64,000 nt of DNA from CAIVAT01 sp964525995 (GCA_964525995.1 CAZGIM010000015.1:1-64000); one strand, 5' to 3'. Numbered from the stretch's first letter, positions 35,701 to 44,361 are shown. Numbers and translations are program-made. Notes: generated by a model not told the origin, from the letters alone.

Positions 35701-37084
35701 AGATAGTATGAGGGTTTGGTTGACAGGGGTGGTTGACAGCGATATCCCGGAATCGCAGGAGAATTGGGTCCGTTCAGGAACCTACAAAGGATCTACCGCT
35801 GCTTATTATGACTGGAATATGGGCTCCGGCGAAGTCGGGCAACCTTGGGACCCGAATAAAAACTTCCAGAAAATCCAATCTGGGATTTGGGCGCCCTATC
35901 CACTCACTGCGATCAATAATGATGAACTCTATTGCGGAGCAGCCCCCAGTAAACGTTCGAAGCTACTTTCCACGATGGATTACCTTTCCAGTGTGGATAT
36001 CGTGATCACCCCCGATAAAAGCCTTTGGACCCGTTGTCCGGTGGTCGAGCTCTGTCCCAAGACACAGCTTGCCGAAGGCGGTGCAAAAGTGTTTAACTTC
36101 CGAATTCATCCGTCAGTCAACATTGATGGCGATACCGGTGTTGTAAGCAGCGACCCGCTCTATAATTCGAATTACATCAGCCCAAACGGAATGGGATGGT
36201 TCCCGGGTTATGCCATCAATCTTGAAACAGGCGAAAGGCTGAATATGATGTTCGGCGAAAATTCCTGGCTTGTGGCCGATAACGGTCGTGATATGATCTG
36301 GAATCCGTCCAGCCGGATTTATGACAATTCCGGAGTTCCGGTGTTCGGTGGCGAACATTTCGTTTATATCATGGGTCACCGTTCATTCCCGTCTATTTCA
36401 GGAATAAAGCTTGATTTCCCGGCTTACGATGCAGGCGCATACATCATGACCGTTATGCAGAAGATTCCTTCGACCATTTACAGGGATTACACGTACGGTT
36501 CAGCTATGTATGTAGGTGCACCTCTGGCAGTCGAGGGGAAAGAGTGGTTAAGCAATGCCGTGACCACCAAGATCAGGGTTTCAAAACCCTATCAGCGCTA
36601 TTATTCCTCACCGTTGCCGGCCGGTTCGACCGATACCGTGAACAGAAATTATCCGATGTATATTTTCGATACCAAAACCATTTCTACCTCCAAAGACAAT
36701 CAGGATAAAGCGACTACCGATCTCGATCTGATCAATGTAGTACCCAATCCGTACTATGCCTATGATGATTATGAGACCAACCAGCTCGATAACCGGATCA
36801 AGATTGTCAATCTGCCGACCAAATGTACGGTTACCATTTTTGATATGAGTGGAACACTGATACGTCAATTTAATGTTGACAAATCGGGCATCCCACAACC
36901 ACGTTCATCAACTGCCGGCCTATCGACCGATGCAAAGACTTCAATTGATTGGGATCTGAAGAATTTTGCAGGTATTCCGATTGCCGGAGGAGTCTATCTT
37001 ATCCACGTTAAAGCCGATGGCCTTGGCGAGCGTACCATCAAATGGTTTGGGATCTTACGACCGGTTGACTTGAACTCATTGTAA
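32768..37084 (+). CDS. large exported protein with FlgD-like/T9SS-type C-terminus
   Basis: This has 1438 residues from Met20 at 32768 (MKNIHRLLVIALSLMVVTSVV), which makes a proper signal peptide. The frame is open back to ATGs at 32723 and 32711, the latter sharing a base with the receptor stop. The N-terminal ~700 residues are rich in aromatic and Gly/Asp/Asn residues with calcium-binding-like stretches (DINHDGVYDPRQGDYPYYD). The last ~120 residues begin VVPNPYYAYD and form a FlgD-like Ig/T9SS domain ending GVYLIHVKADGLGERTIKWFG. I recognise the overall type as a conserved Bacteroidota protein of unknown role found with TonB receptors and PorV-family proteins, and it may be the surface ligand-binding partner of the receptor. 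Confidence 0.75.
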   Translation: MKNIHRLLVIALSLMVVTSVVRAEEVHSPSGKSTNTLKQTAAGCASGSNYKYLDINNVRTLCYSYGNGWFLENAEYEIPKGSKKTSMFSFSLWIGGIDINNNLKLAAYRYGQGTSIPSHVKNDFWPGPLTVDGTAAIDNETCAQYDKLFPITRAEVQEFLAWWDNQAEYPDYSIPKSILDWPAHGSKSKGQAYYLAPFMDINHDGVYDPRQGDYPYYDLANNLCPRYLKPGELIARAKIKNGGTTDTMGILVDQVLKGDQTLWSVYNDKGNYHSETTGDPIGMEIRAQYFAFATNDEINNMTFYSYELINRSTYTLTGTYFSQWVDPDLGYANDDYVGCDVNRGLGYCYNGLPIDGTGQTYAYGAHPPAVGVDFFQGPYLDADGYDNPAYKGSSEKGPSFKGSCDIVGLNGTKITMRYGPGEIYEGEFLVKSDAINGINFGDGIKDNERFGMRRFVYHNNSNAGVPSYMTDPQYAPEYYLFLRGIWKDNSKMIYSGNAHYSAGGLGPECDFMFPGLTDLCDWGTGGQPPIGDKYWTEITAKNNYQDRRFMQSAGPFTLLPGACNYITVGIPWARSITGTPEESVKLLQIVDDKCQQLFDNCFAVLNGPNAPDLTIEELDKQLIVYLSNRKTNDAGNNFGEKYKEYDPTIPNPDTLPHYKRNDSLYHFEGYQIYQLKDATVSAADIGDDSKVRLVAQCDIENGVTKLVNWTNDQNLGGEIGEVMVNGEDKGIRHSFVFTKDLFATDDDKLINHKQYYYIAVAYAYNQYKKYIQNDPTALDGQKTPYLQGRSNIKVYTAIPHIPLGSVTNSVYGEGPIITRIQGQGNGGMVLDFSEATIKEILSKPPIDSTKTKMGDPDYPIAYKPTYMVGKGPLQVKVIDPLNVVPGEYTVKFDSMVNVKVNNPYTDPTKIQFGKWTLINNTTHQQFRSDTTTIYQYEQLFIDLGLALTIQQVPNAGDSVRGSVTATNGLLYASPAIFEDSMRVWLTGVVDSDIPESQENWVRSGTYKGSTAAYYDWNMGSGEVGQPWDPNKNFQKIQSGIWAPYPLTAINNDELYCGAAPSKRSKLLSTMDYLSSVDIVITPDKSLWTRCPVVELCPKTQLAEGGAKVFNFRIHPSVNIDGDTGVVSSDPLYNSNYISPNGMGWFPGYAINLETGERLNMMFGENSWLVADNGRDMIWNPSSRIYDNSGVPVFGGEHFVYIMGHRSFPSISGIKLDFPAYDAGAYIMTVMQKIPSTIYRDYTYGSAMYVGAPLAVEGKEWLSNAVTTKIRVSKPYQRYYSSPLPAGSTDTVNRNYPMYIFDTKTISTSKDNQDKATTDLDLINVVPNPYYAYDDYETNQLDNRIKIVNLPTKCTVTIFDMSGTLIRQFNVDKSGIPQPRSSTAGLSTDAKTSIDWDLKNFAGIPIAGGVYLIHVKADGLGERTIKWFGILRPVDLNSL

Positions 37085-37126
37085 TGTCCGATATATAATA
37101 ATAGCAAACAAAAAAATTCCAGGATT

Positions 37127-38203
37127 ATGAAAAATATATATAGCTGCTTGGTTGCGATATTTCTGATGGGATTGATTCTGATTCCTATGGAAAAATTAAC
37201 AGCTGGTAACAAGGACCGTTCAGGTCAGGCAGGAGCTTCGGAATTGCTGATCAATCCCTGGGCGCGAAGTTCGGGCTGGGGTTCTGTCGGGACTTCCAAT
37301 ACACAGGGACTTGAAGCCATTTTTACCAATGTTGCCGGAACCGGATTTACGAAAGGGACCGAAATCATTTTCTCTTACACAAACTGGTTGAGTGGCTCAG
37401 GAGTCAATCTGATGGCTTTCGGTCTGAGTCAGAAACTTGGACAAAACGGAGGCGTTCTTACTGCCGCTGTGATGTCGATGAGCTTTGGCGATATCGATAT
37501 TACCACTGTCAGCTCTCCCGAACCGATCCAGGGAACCTTCAGCCCGAATTACATGAATATCAATCTTTCCTATGCCAAGGCATTCTCCAACAGCATCTAC
37601 GGGGGTATCACTGTAAAGCTGATCACGGAGACCATTTCCGATGCCAGCGCTACCGCCATTGCTCTTGATGCAGGTATCCAATATGTGACCGGCGAAAAGG
37701 AGCAGATCAAATTCGGAATCGCTTTGAAAAATGTTGGCGCCCCCATGCGGTTTACCGGCGACGGACTTTCATTTCGCGGTGTAATTCCGGGCCATGGAAA
37801 CGACAATGACCAGTTTACCGTCGAACAGCGTTCGGCCCGTTATGAACTTCCGGCAACATTAAGAATCGGCGCATCCTATGACTTCCTGATCGGCGAAATG
37901 CACCGGATCACGCTGGCTGGTAACTTTACCTCAAATTCATTTACCAAAGATCAGTTTACGCTGGGATTAGAGTATGCACTGAAGTATTATCTACAACTAA
38001 GGGCAGGTTATACTTACCAAGGCGGTATTTTTGAGACTGATTTAGCGGAACGCGGAACTGTTTTCACAGGCCCGAGCGCCGGATTCACTGTATCGGTTCC
38101 CTTTAACAAAGAAAAGGAAACCGGTATTGCGATCGATTATTCATTTCGCGCTACCAATCCCTTTCAGGGAACTCACAGTGTAGGTATTAAACTTAACTTT
38201 TAA
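37127..38203 (+). CDS. PorV/PorQ-family outer-membrane protein
   Basis: The 358-residue protein has a signal peptide (MKNIYSCLVAIFLMGLILIP) and a FadL-like barrel rich in alternating hydrophobic strands. INPWARSSGWGSVGTSNTQGL near the mature N-terminus is the conserved start of the family, and it ends in HSVGIKLNF with a C-terminal Phe. PorV itself shuttles T9SS cargo to the cell surface. Paralogs like this one are often coupled to particular cargo genes. Its place just after the large T9SS-type protein suggests it handles that protein, which is inference. A terminator-like hairpin follows. Confidence 0.85.
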   Translation: MKNIYSCLVAIFLMGLILIPMEKLTAGNKDRSGQAGASELLINPWARSSGWGSVGTSNTQGLEAIFTNVAGTGFTKGTEIIFSYTNWLSGSGVNLMAFGLSQKLGQNGGVLTAAVMSMSFGDIDITTVSSPEPIQGTFSPNYMNINLSYAKAFSNSIYGGITVKLITETISDASATAIALDAGIQYVTGEKEQIKFGIALKNVGAPMRFTGDGLSFRGVIPGHGNDNDQFTVEQRSARYELPATLRIGASYDFLIGEMHRITLAGNFTSNSFTKDQFTLGLEYALKYYLQLRAGYTYQGGIFETDLAERGTVFTGPSAGFTVSVPFNKEKETGIAIDYSFRATNPFQGTHSVGIKLNF

Positions 38204-38238
38204 TCATAGGATTTAAAGTTTACCTTATTTTCTTTTTT

Positions 38239-38268
38239 GCAAAAGGACCCTTTTATAGGGTCTTTTGC
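38239..38268 (+). terminator. intrinsic terminator after the receptor-PorV operon
   Basis: GCAAAAGGACCC pairs with GGGTCTTTTGC across a TTTTATA loop with one bulged G. The second arm supplies the T run. It lies between the PorV-family stop (38203) and greA. Confidence 0.7.
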
Positions 38269-38298
38269 CTTATTATGATAACACAAAAAATCTCTGAA

Positions 38299-38781
38299 AT
38301 GTCTGACATAAAATATTACACTTCTGAAGGACTGGACAAGCTTAAGGAAGAATTAAGTCATCTCACCACCGTTGAGCGACCTGCCATTTCGCGACAGATT
38401 GCTGAGGCGAGGGATAAAGGCGACCTTTCTGAAAATGCCGAATACGCAGCCGCCAAAGAGGCTCAGTCGATGCTCGAATTGAAGATATCCAAACTTCAGG
38501 AAGTAATAAGCAATGCCCGACTTATTGATGAACGTAAACTGGACAACACCAAGGTTCTGATATTCTCGACCGTAACCATTAAGAATACCCAGAATGGTTC
38601 AATGGTTTCATACACTTTAGTACCGGAAAACGAAGCCAATATTAAAAACGGGAAGCTTTCGGTAAGCTCTCCAATAGCCAAAGGGTTATTGGGCAGAAGT
38701 ATCGGCGAAAATGTTGAAATTATAGTTCCTGCAGGAAAGATTACCTTCCAGATCGTTGAAATCTCACGTCAAATTCAGTAA
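38299..38781 (+). CDS. greA: transcription elongation factor GreA
   Basis: The protein has 160 residues from the ATG at 38299 (MSDIKYYTSEG), or 168 from an ATG at 38275 that directly follows the terminator. The N-terminal coiled coil carries GDLSENAEYAAAKEAQSML, whose acidic tip (Asp/Glu) enters the RNA polymerase channel and stimulates transcript cleavage to rescue backtracked complexes. A C-terminal FKBP-like domain follows (SPIAKGLLGRSIGENVEI). Two bases separate it from the HIT gene, so they share a transcript. Confidence 0.95.
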   Translation: MSDIKYYTSEGLDKLKEELSHLTTVERPAISRQIAEARDKGDLSENAEYAAAKEAQSMLELKISKLQEVISNARLIDERKLDNTKVLIFSTVTIKNTQNGSMVSYTLVPENEANIKNGKLSVSSPIAKGLLGRSIGENVEIIVPAGKITFQIVEISRQIQ

Positions 38782-38783
38782 CC

Positions 38784-39182
38784 ATGCCCACCATATTTAC
38801 AAGGATCGTCAATGGTGAGATCCCATGTTATAAAGTTGCCGAGGATGAGCAATTCCTTGCCTTTTTAGACATCAACCCGCTGCAGGAAGGACATACCCTG
38901 GTCATTCCGAAGAAAGAGGTTGATTATATCCTCAGCCTCGATGATTCACTGCACGCAGGATTGTGGAACTTTGCAAAAAAGGTAGGTAAGGCTATCGAAA
39001 AAGTTGTACCCTGCGAGCGAATCGGAATTACGGTGATCGGACTGGAAGTTCCTCATGCCCATATTCACCTGATTCCTCTGAAATCGATTTATGACATGGA
39101 TTTCAAGAAACCGAAACTTCGATTTACTCCGGAAGAGTTTCAGCAAATGGCCGACCGGATTGCTGGCAAGATGGAACAGTAG
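38784..39182 (+). CDS. HIT-family hydrolase
   Basis: The 132-residue protein has the histidine triad HAHIHLIPL near residue 92, preceded by VPHAH, and the conserved IPCYKVAEDE and GHTLVIPKKE. HIT proteins hydrolyse or transfer nucleotides from phosphoramidates, dinucleoside polyphosphates or adenylates. It is immediately downstream of greA. Its physiological substrate is unknown. Confidence 0.93.
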   Translation: MPTIFTRIVNGEIPCYKVAEDEQFLAFLDINPLQEGHTLVIPKKEVDYILSLDDSLHAGLWNFAKKVGKAIEKVVPCERIGITVIGLEVPHAHIHLIPLKSIYDMDFKKPKLRFTPEEFQQMADRIAGKMEQ

Positions 39183-39210
39183 ACCGTGAAAAAGGAAACC
39201 GTAGAAGGGG

Positions 39211-39300
39211 GAATTGACAATTGACAATTGACAATTGACAATTAATTGAAAACGGAGAACGAAATTTTCCTTTCACGCGTCACGATTCTTTCACGCGTTC
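39211..39300 (+). repeat. GACAATT tandem repeat and TTCACGCGT pair in a convergent spacer
   Basis: ATTGACA repeats about four times at 39213-39243, followed by ATTGAAAACGGA and two copies of TTCACGCGT (about 39272 and 39290). The array shares its ACAATTGACAATT and TTGAAAACGGA modules with 27860-27909. It occupies nearly the whole gap between the HIT gene and the convergent purF. Confidence 0.75.
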
Positions 39301-41202
39301 TTAGTAAGCCCTGACGTTTCGGCCTTCGATATAGTTGATAAAGGCCTGGTTTACAACTTTATTACCGCCGGGAGTAGGATAATCGCCAGTAAAATACCAA
39401 TCCCCCTTATGGTCAGGTATGGCAACATGCAAGTCATCAATGGTTTGATATACAATCTGGACCTGTGCCTTACAGTGGGCCGGTGTGAGCAACTCTGATA
39501 TTTTAGAGGAGATGCGTTCAGGAGTAAAGGGGTGGTAAATTTCTTTTACAAAATTCACGATCTTTTCTTTTGGAAGCTGCTCCTGAAGTTTGGATTTTCT
39601 GTAAACCTCGTTGATGATATGCTCCTGGTTTGTTTCCTTTAAAAGTACGATGGCTGCTTTAAAGGCAATAAAATCGTTGATCTTTGCCATGTCGATCCCG
39701 TAACAGTCGGGATACCGGATCTGCGGGGCAGAAGAGGCAATGACGATACGTCGGGGGCCTAAACGGTCCAAAATCCGGAGGATGCTTTGCTTGAGAGTTG
39801 TACCTCTGACAATGGAGTCATCCAGAACGACAAGGTTATCGATACCACGCCTGATACTTCCGTAAGTGATATCATAAACATGTGCAGCCAGGTCGTTGCG
39901 TTGAGAATCCTGGGTGATAAATGTCCGGAGCTTTACATCTTTTACTGCAACTTTTTCGGCTCTGGGCTTCAGGTTGAAGATCTTCTCCAGGGCTTCCTGG
40001 CTAAGGGGATCTTGTGAGGCCAGGATCCGTTCTATTTTAATTTTATCGCAAAAGGAACCGATCTCTTCGATCAGTCCGTAGTATGCGTCAATGGCGGTAT
40101 TGGGAATGTATGAGAATACGGTATTCTCGATGTCGTGGTCGATGGCACGGAGAACGGAAGGAGCAAGAAAAGTTCCCAGTTTTTTCCGTTCGCGGTAAAT
40201 TTCGATATCGGTACCTCTTGAAAAATAGATTCGTTCAAAAGAGCAGGATTTTTTCTCACCGGGTTTGTGAAACACCCGTTCGGCTATCTTTCCATCCTTC
40301 TTGATAATCAGAGCATATCCAGGTTTCAGTTCGGATATTTGATCTGCTCCGATGTCCAGGGTAGTCTGGATAACCGGCCTTTCAGAGGTCACGACCGCAA
40401 TTTCGTCGTCGTGGTAATAAAACGCCGGACGGATCCCCGACGGGTCGCGCATGACAAATGCATCGCCATGGCCAAAAATACCTGCAATTACATATCCGCC
40501 ATCCCAGGTCTTGGCAGCCCGGCTGAGAATTTTCTGAACATTAAGATCTTTTGCAATGTGGCTGGTGATGGATCGCTTGGGATATCCTTTTGATTTGAAT
40601 TTCTGGTACAACTCTTCGTTCTCCTCATCAAGAAAATGGCCTATTCTCTCCAGGATGGTAATCGTATCGCTAGTTTCGACAGGGTACTGGCCGAGGTCGA
40701 TCAGTTTATTAAACAACTCATCGACATTGGTCATATTAAAATTCCCGGCAAGGACCAGATTTTTGGTCATCCAGTTATTTTCCCTGATAAATGGGTGCAG
40801 ATTCTGAATGTTATTCTTACCATAGGTGCCATACCTAAGGTGGCCAAGGTATAATTCACCCAAAATATCAACCTTTTGTTTCAGCCAGGGAATATCATTT
40901 ATCTGCTGCGGATGGCGTTCTGCCAGATCTTTAATGCCCAGTCCGACCTTGTTGAAAATGTCCTGAATGGGATTGACGGCATTCGACCGGATTCGGTTGA
41001 TAAATCTGTTACCGGGTTCAAGATTGAATTTTACAGAGGCTATACCGGCGCCATCCTGTCCCCGGTTATGTTGCTTTTGCATCAAAAGATGCAATTTGTT
41101 CAGACCGTAAAAGGGGGTTCCGTATTTAGAAAGATAAAACTCGAGAGGTTTTAGAAGACGTACCAGGGCAATACCGCATTCATGATGAATGAAATCGCTC
41201 AT
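39301..41202 (-). CDS. purF: amidophosphoribosyltransferase, long Bacteroidota form
   Basis: A 633-residue class II glutamine amidotransferase is fused to a type I phosphoribosyltransferase. It makes phosphoribosylamine in the first step of purine synthesis. The start is the ATG at 41202 (MSDFIHHECGIAL). The catalytic Cys9 is not at position 2, so processing is needed or the form is unusual. QHNRGQDGAGIAS is the amidotransferase core, and LVVLDDSIVRGTT is the PRPP-binding loop. An in-frame ATG at 41259 lies beyond the -7 box at 41222-41229 and is unlikely. The protein is longer than the standard form of about 470 residues, with insertions in the glutaminase half, and may be a paralog rather than the only PurF. 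Confidence 0.88.
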   Translation of the reverse strand: MSDFIHHECGIALVRLLKPLEFYLSKYGTPFYGLNKLHLLMQKQHNRGQDGAGIASVKFNLEPGNRFINRIRSNAVNPIQDIFNKVGLGIKDLAERHPQQINDIPWLKQKVDILGELYLGHLRYGTYGKNNIQNLHPFIRENNWMTKNLVLAGNFNMTNVDELFNKLIDLGQYPVETSDTITILERIGHFLDEENEELYQKFKSKGYPKRSITSHIAKDLNVQKILSRAAKTWDGGYVIAGIFGHGDAFVMRDPSGIRPAFYYHDDEIAVVTSERPVIQTTLDIGADQISELKPGYALIIKKDGKIAERVFHKPGEKKSCSFERIYFSRGTDIEIYRERKKLGTFLAPSVLRAIDHDIENTVFSYIPNTAIDAYYGLIEEIGSFCDKIKIERILASQDPLSQEALEKIFNLKPRAEKVAVKDVKLRTFITQDSQRNDLAAHVYDITYGSIRRGIDNLVVLDDSIVRGTTLKQSILRILDRLGPRRIVIASSAPQIRYPDCYGIDMAKINDFIAFKAAIVLLKETNQEHIINEVYRKSKLQEQLPKEKIVNFVKEIYHPFTPERISSKISELLTPAHCKAQVQIVYQTIDDLHVAIPDHKGDWYFTGDYPTPGGNKVVNQAFINYIEGRNVRAY

Positions 41203-41221
41203 GGAAAGAAAAATTGAGGGG

Positions 41222-41229
41222 CAAAGATA
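41222..41229 (-). promoter_or_regulatory. -7 promoter box TATCTTTG for purF
   Basis: It matches TAnnTTTG, 19 bases before the ATG at 41202 and directly after the stop of the upstream TPR gene, which fixes the purF start. Confidence 0.65.
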
Positions 41230-41233
41230 CGAA

Positions 41234-43219
41234 TTATTTATGATCGCAGTGCAGCTCAATCAGTCGTTCGGCCTGCCTGCTCCCCAGGAGCAGCGCTTTT
41301 TTCCAGTCGCTGCATGCCCCTTCAGGGTCCTTCATCATGAATTTCACCGATCCCCGGCCGACCCAGGCATCGGGAAAATCGGGTTCGATCCGGATGGCAG
41401 TTTCAAAATCTCTCAGGGCGCCTGAAAAGTCATTCAAATCGAGGGCCCGGATCATGCCGCGATTGTTATATGCCTTGGCATAGCCCGGATCCAGCATTAT
41501 GGCCGAATCATACACCAGAAGTGCATCCTGAATCCTTTTTCCCCTGTACAACCCGTTGGCACGATTATAAAATTCACGGGCCAGTTGCCGGTTCCGTTCC
41601 CGGATATTTCCCGACATCATCTGTGCCCGGAACAAGGCCATATGCAGGGAATCTATAATAAAAAAATCGGGTTGGCGGTAAAATCCCTGAACCCATGAGC
41701 TCACGGTTCCAGTCTTTGTGAAATGAGAGGTATCGGGCAGGTTGAATAGGTCGAACGTGGGGATATCGGACCTGTAATCTTGCCGTACGAAGATAGCTGA
41801 AATTCCATCGACATAAATCAGCCTCCATGTTTTCATCTCTTTTATCTGCAGGGTCCAGGGATAGTATTTTAAATAGTTATAGATTATCAGATCGGGATTG
41901 TACCGGGCTACTAATTGAGGGAGCCCGCCATTCCAACTTTTCGTTATCTGCTCGTATATGGATTCCTTCATTACTTCAAGCCGCCCGTCAATAAAAACCG
42001 GTTGTGGTAAAGTCCAGGAAAGCCAGCCTCCAAAACCGAGGCTGTTCATGACCTTTCCATCCAGATGATGATCAAGCAGGAATTTGGTTGCTTGGCAGGG
42101 TTGATGCCTGGAATTAACGCCCAGTCCGGTCTTGTTGAACGATTTGTTATCGAGATAAAACGCGTTGGTCAGAAGCCTTGGAATCAGCAAACAGGGTATC
42201 ACCACCAGCACCAGATAAACAAATCTGGAGATACTTTTTGACCGGAGCCGAATTCGGCTCCGGGTCGTAACGGAGAGCCGGCTTGCCAAAGGAATGCTAA
42301 CCAGGACAAACAGCGGAATGTTTCTTATCGAGGTGATCGCCAGGAGCGCAGTACAAAAAAGCAAAACCAGTTCATGTATTTGTATACGCGAAAAATTAAA
42401 TATCACCAGAAACAGGACGGCAAGGAGAAACAGAATGAAAAGGTAATCGAGGGGCAAGAAGTGACGGGATGAAAAGAAGGGAATAAACTCCTGAATATGT
42501 TGATTAAATAAATTATCGGGATCAAACCGCGTTAGCAATTCCAAGGGAAACAAAACTCCCTTTATTCCGTATGGATTTAAAAAACAAGCGATTAATGATG
42601 CAAGAGCCCACAAAACCAATCGTTTGTCAGCTTTTTTCTCTTCTATCCATTTCCCTGCAATATAAACGGCGATGATAAAAAGTCCCAGGATGAAAAGCGC
42701 ATGGATGTTACACCATAAAAGCATTAGTAATGGAAGGAAAAATAACCTGTCTTTGTTTCGGCGGGTATAGTCATCCAGAATCAGCAGGGTGATCAGAATG
42801 AAAATAAAGGTAACTATTTCAGGTCGTGAGGCGATCCTCTGATTGATGAGCAAAAAGGCAGTCAGAATCCAAAAAACCGTGTAAGGAAGCGGGACACCCT
42901 CTTTTCTGTTAATCGTCAGAAGTAATAAAAATACCAGGCACGACAGCAAGCACACCAGAAGAGAGATGGCAGGATAACCGCCCAGAGCGTAAAATTGATA
43001 GAGAACTACCTGAAAAAGCCAATGAAGATCAATGTACTGGTTATCGGGCACCGTATAGGTACTCAGATCGTTTATCGGAACACGATGATGTTGTGAAATC
43101 CATTGACCGTATTTCAGATGAAAACCCAGATCAGGGTCGGAAAGTTGCCGGAGCGACAGCAGGAAAACAAATCCTGCAACGAGGATCAGCGGGACCAACC
43201 ATGTCTTAGCCGAATTCAT
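41234..43219 (-). CDS. polytopic membrane protein with C-terminal TPR repeats
   Basis: The protein has 661 residues from the ATG at 43219. About ten hydrophobic segments lie in the first 380 residues, with a conserved-looking periplasmic loop after TM1 (SDPDLGFHLKYGQWI). A soluble domain follows, and about three TPR motifs sit at about 545-650 (AYNNRGMIRALDLNDFSGAL). The topology and the Asp-rich first loop resemble GT-C-type glycosyltransferases that use lipid-linked sugars, but no clear catalytic signature is present. It could glycosylate surface proteins or lipids, which is inference. A minus-strand -7 box is at 43235-43242. Confidence 0.75.
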   Translation of the reverse strand: MNSAKTWLVPLILVAGFVFLLSLRQLSDPDLGFHLKYGQWISQHHRVPINDLSTYTVPDNQYIDLHWLFQVVLYQFYALGGYPAISLLVCLLSCLVFLLLLTINRKEGVPLPYTVFWILTAFLLINQRIASRPEIVTFIFILITLLILDDYTRRNKDRLFFLPLLMLLWCNIHALFILGLFIIAVYIAGKWIEEKKADKRLVLWALASLIACFLNPYGIKGVLFPLELLTRFDPDNLFNQHIQEFIPFFSSRHFLPLDYLFILFLLAVLFLVIFNFSRIQIHELVLLFCTALLAITSIRNIPLFVLVSIPLASRLSVTTRSRIRLRSKSISRFVYLVLVVIPCLLIPRLLTNAFYLDNKSFNKTGLGVNSRHQPCQATKFLLDHHLDGKVMNSLGFGGWLSWTLPQPVFIDGRLEVMKESIYEQITKSWNGGLPQLVARYNPDLIIYNYLKYYPWTLQIKEMKTWRLIYVDGISAIFVRQDYRSDIPTFDLFNLPDTSHFTKTGTVSSWVQGFYRQPDFFIIDSLHMALFRAQMMSGNIRERNRQLAREFYNRANGLYRGKRIQDALLVYDSAIMLDPGYAKAYNNRGMIRALDLNDFSGALRDFETAIRIEPDFPDAWVGRGSVKFMMKDPEGACSDWKKALLLGSRQAERLIELHCDHK

Positions 43220-43234
43220 GTTCCAAAATGTGTA

Positions 43235-43242
43235 CAAATGTA
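43235..43242 (-). promoter_or_regulatory. -7 promoter box TACATTTG for the membrane-TPR gene
   Basis: It matches TAnnTTTG, 15 bases before the ATG at 43219, and is divergent from the selU promoter 35 bases away. Confidence 0.55.
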
Positions 43243-43276
43243 ACGACAAATGTTTGTGGGATTATGAAAACGGGGT

Positions 43277-43284
43277 TAATTTTG
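43277..43284 (+). promoter_or_regulatory. -7 promoter box TAATTTTG for the selenium operon
   Basis: It matches TAnnTTTG, 21 bases before the selU ATG at 43306. Upstream in-frame start codons would lie before the transcription start. Confidence 0.6.
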
Positions 43285-43305
43285 ACAAATGGTACAATTT
43301 ACCCG

Positions 43306-44361
43306 ATGATTTCCACGATCGAATCGACATGTTTAATGGCATACAAACGGTTCCAGACGGTTATCGACGTCAGGTCGCCGTCCGAGTTTTCTCAAGGACA
43401 TATCCCTGGCGCTATTAACATTCCGGTCTTTTCAGATGAGGAGCGGGCGCAAATAGGAACCTGTTATACCCGTTCAGGACCTGATACGGCGCTTGTCAGG
43501 GGACTTGATATCGCCATACCCAGAACTGGGAAGTACCTTAGTTCGTTGAAGGCATCAGCGCCTTTGGGACCGATAATGGTTCATTGTTGGCGTGGTGGAT
43601 TGCGCAGCGCGGCAATGGCAGAGGTTTTCAGCCATGCAGGATATGAGGTTTCAGTGTTGACGGGAGGTTACAAAACCTATCGTCGTCAAGCCAGAGAAGC
43701 CTTGTCGAAGCCAAGAGGGGTTTTAATACTGGGCGGATATACCGGGAGCGGTAAAACTGAGGTACTACAGGAGTTACAAAGGATGGGTGAGCAGACGATC
43801 GACCTGGAGGAACTTGCTTGTCACAAAGGCAGCGTTTTCGGAGCGCTGGGGAAGCCTCCACAGCCAACCAACGAGCAGTTTGAAAATAATTTATGCCATC
43901 TTTGGGTGGATCTGGATCTCGGGAAGCCGGTGTGGATCGAAGATGAAAGCCGGATGATCGGGAACGTCACGCTACCTGAGCCGATGGTCGAGAATCTGAG
44001 CAGGTCGGTCATGATCCGGTTAAATGTCGATATAGCTTACAGAATTGCCAGGCTGGTAAGTGATTATGCGCGGTTCGATAAGTCCGTTCTGGCCAGTGCT
44101 ATTGAGAAAATCAGGCTCCGGCTGGGTGGGACTGAGACAAACATGGCATTGGAAGCCCTTCGGGCAGACGATTTCAATACAGTGGCGGAAATCACGTTAA
44201 AATATTATGATAAAGCATATTTGCATACCCTTGAACGAAGAAGGGATTTAAAGATTTATGACCTTGAAACAGAGGATGGCCATCCCCATTCTGCTGCTCA
44301 AAAGATATTGGAATTTGTGAAATCACATGCGCTCCATGAAACCGATCTACTTAGATTATAA
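43306..44361 (+). CDS. selU: tRNA 2-selenouridine synthase
   Basis: The 351-residue enzyme (also called MnmH/YbbB) converts 2-thiouridine at tRNA wobble position 34 to 2-selenouridine using selenophosphate, through a geranylated intermediate. The N-terminal rhodanese domain has IDVRSPSEF and active Cys94 in HCWRGG. The C-terminal P-loop domain has GGYTGSGKT (about 143-151) and IEDESRMIG. The start at 43306 gives a length and N-terminus like E. coli SelU, and the -7 box at 43277-43284 argues against upstream starts. Its stop lies inside the next gene, which supplies selenophosphate. Confidence 0.94.
   Translation: MISTIESTCLMAYKRFQTVIDVRSPSEFSQGHIPGAINIPVFSDEERAQIGTCYTRSGPDTALVRGLDIAIPRTGKYLSSLKASAPLGPIMVHCWRGGLRSAAMAEVFSHAGYEVSVLTGGYKTYRRQAREALSKPRGVLILGGYTGSGKTEVLQELQRMGEQTIDLEELACHKGSVFGALGKPPQPTNEQFENNLCHLWVDLDLGKPVWIEDESRMIGNVTLPEPMVENLSRSVMIRLNVDIAYRIARLVSDYARFDKSVLASAIEKIRLRLGGTETNMALEALRADDFNTVAEITLKYYDKAYLHTLERRRDLKIYDLETEDGHPHSAAQKILEFVKSHALHETDLLRL

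Noticed and set aside
28998..37084. SusC/SusD polysaccharide-utilisation locus
   Set aside because: No SusD-like lipoprotein or glycoside hydrolase is present. The partner gene encodes a large T9SS-type protein instead.
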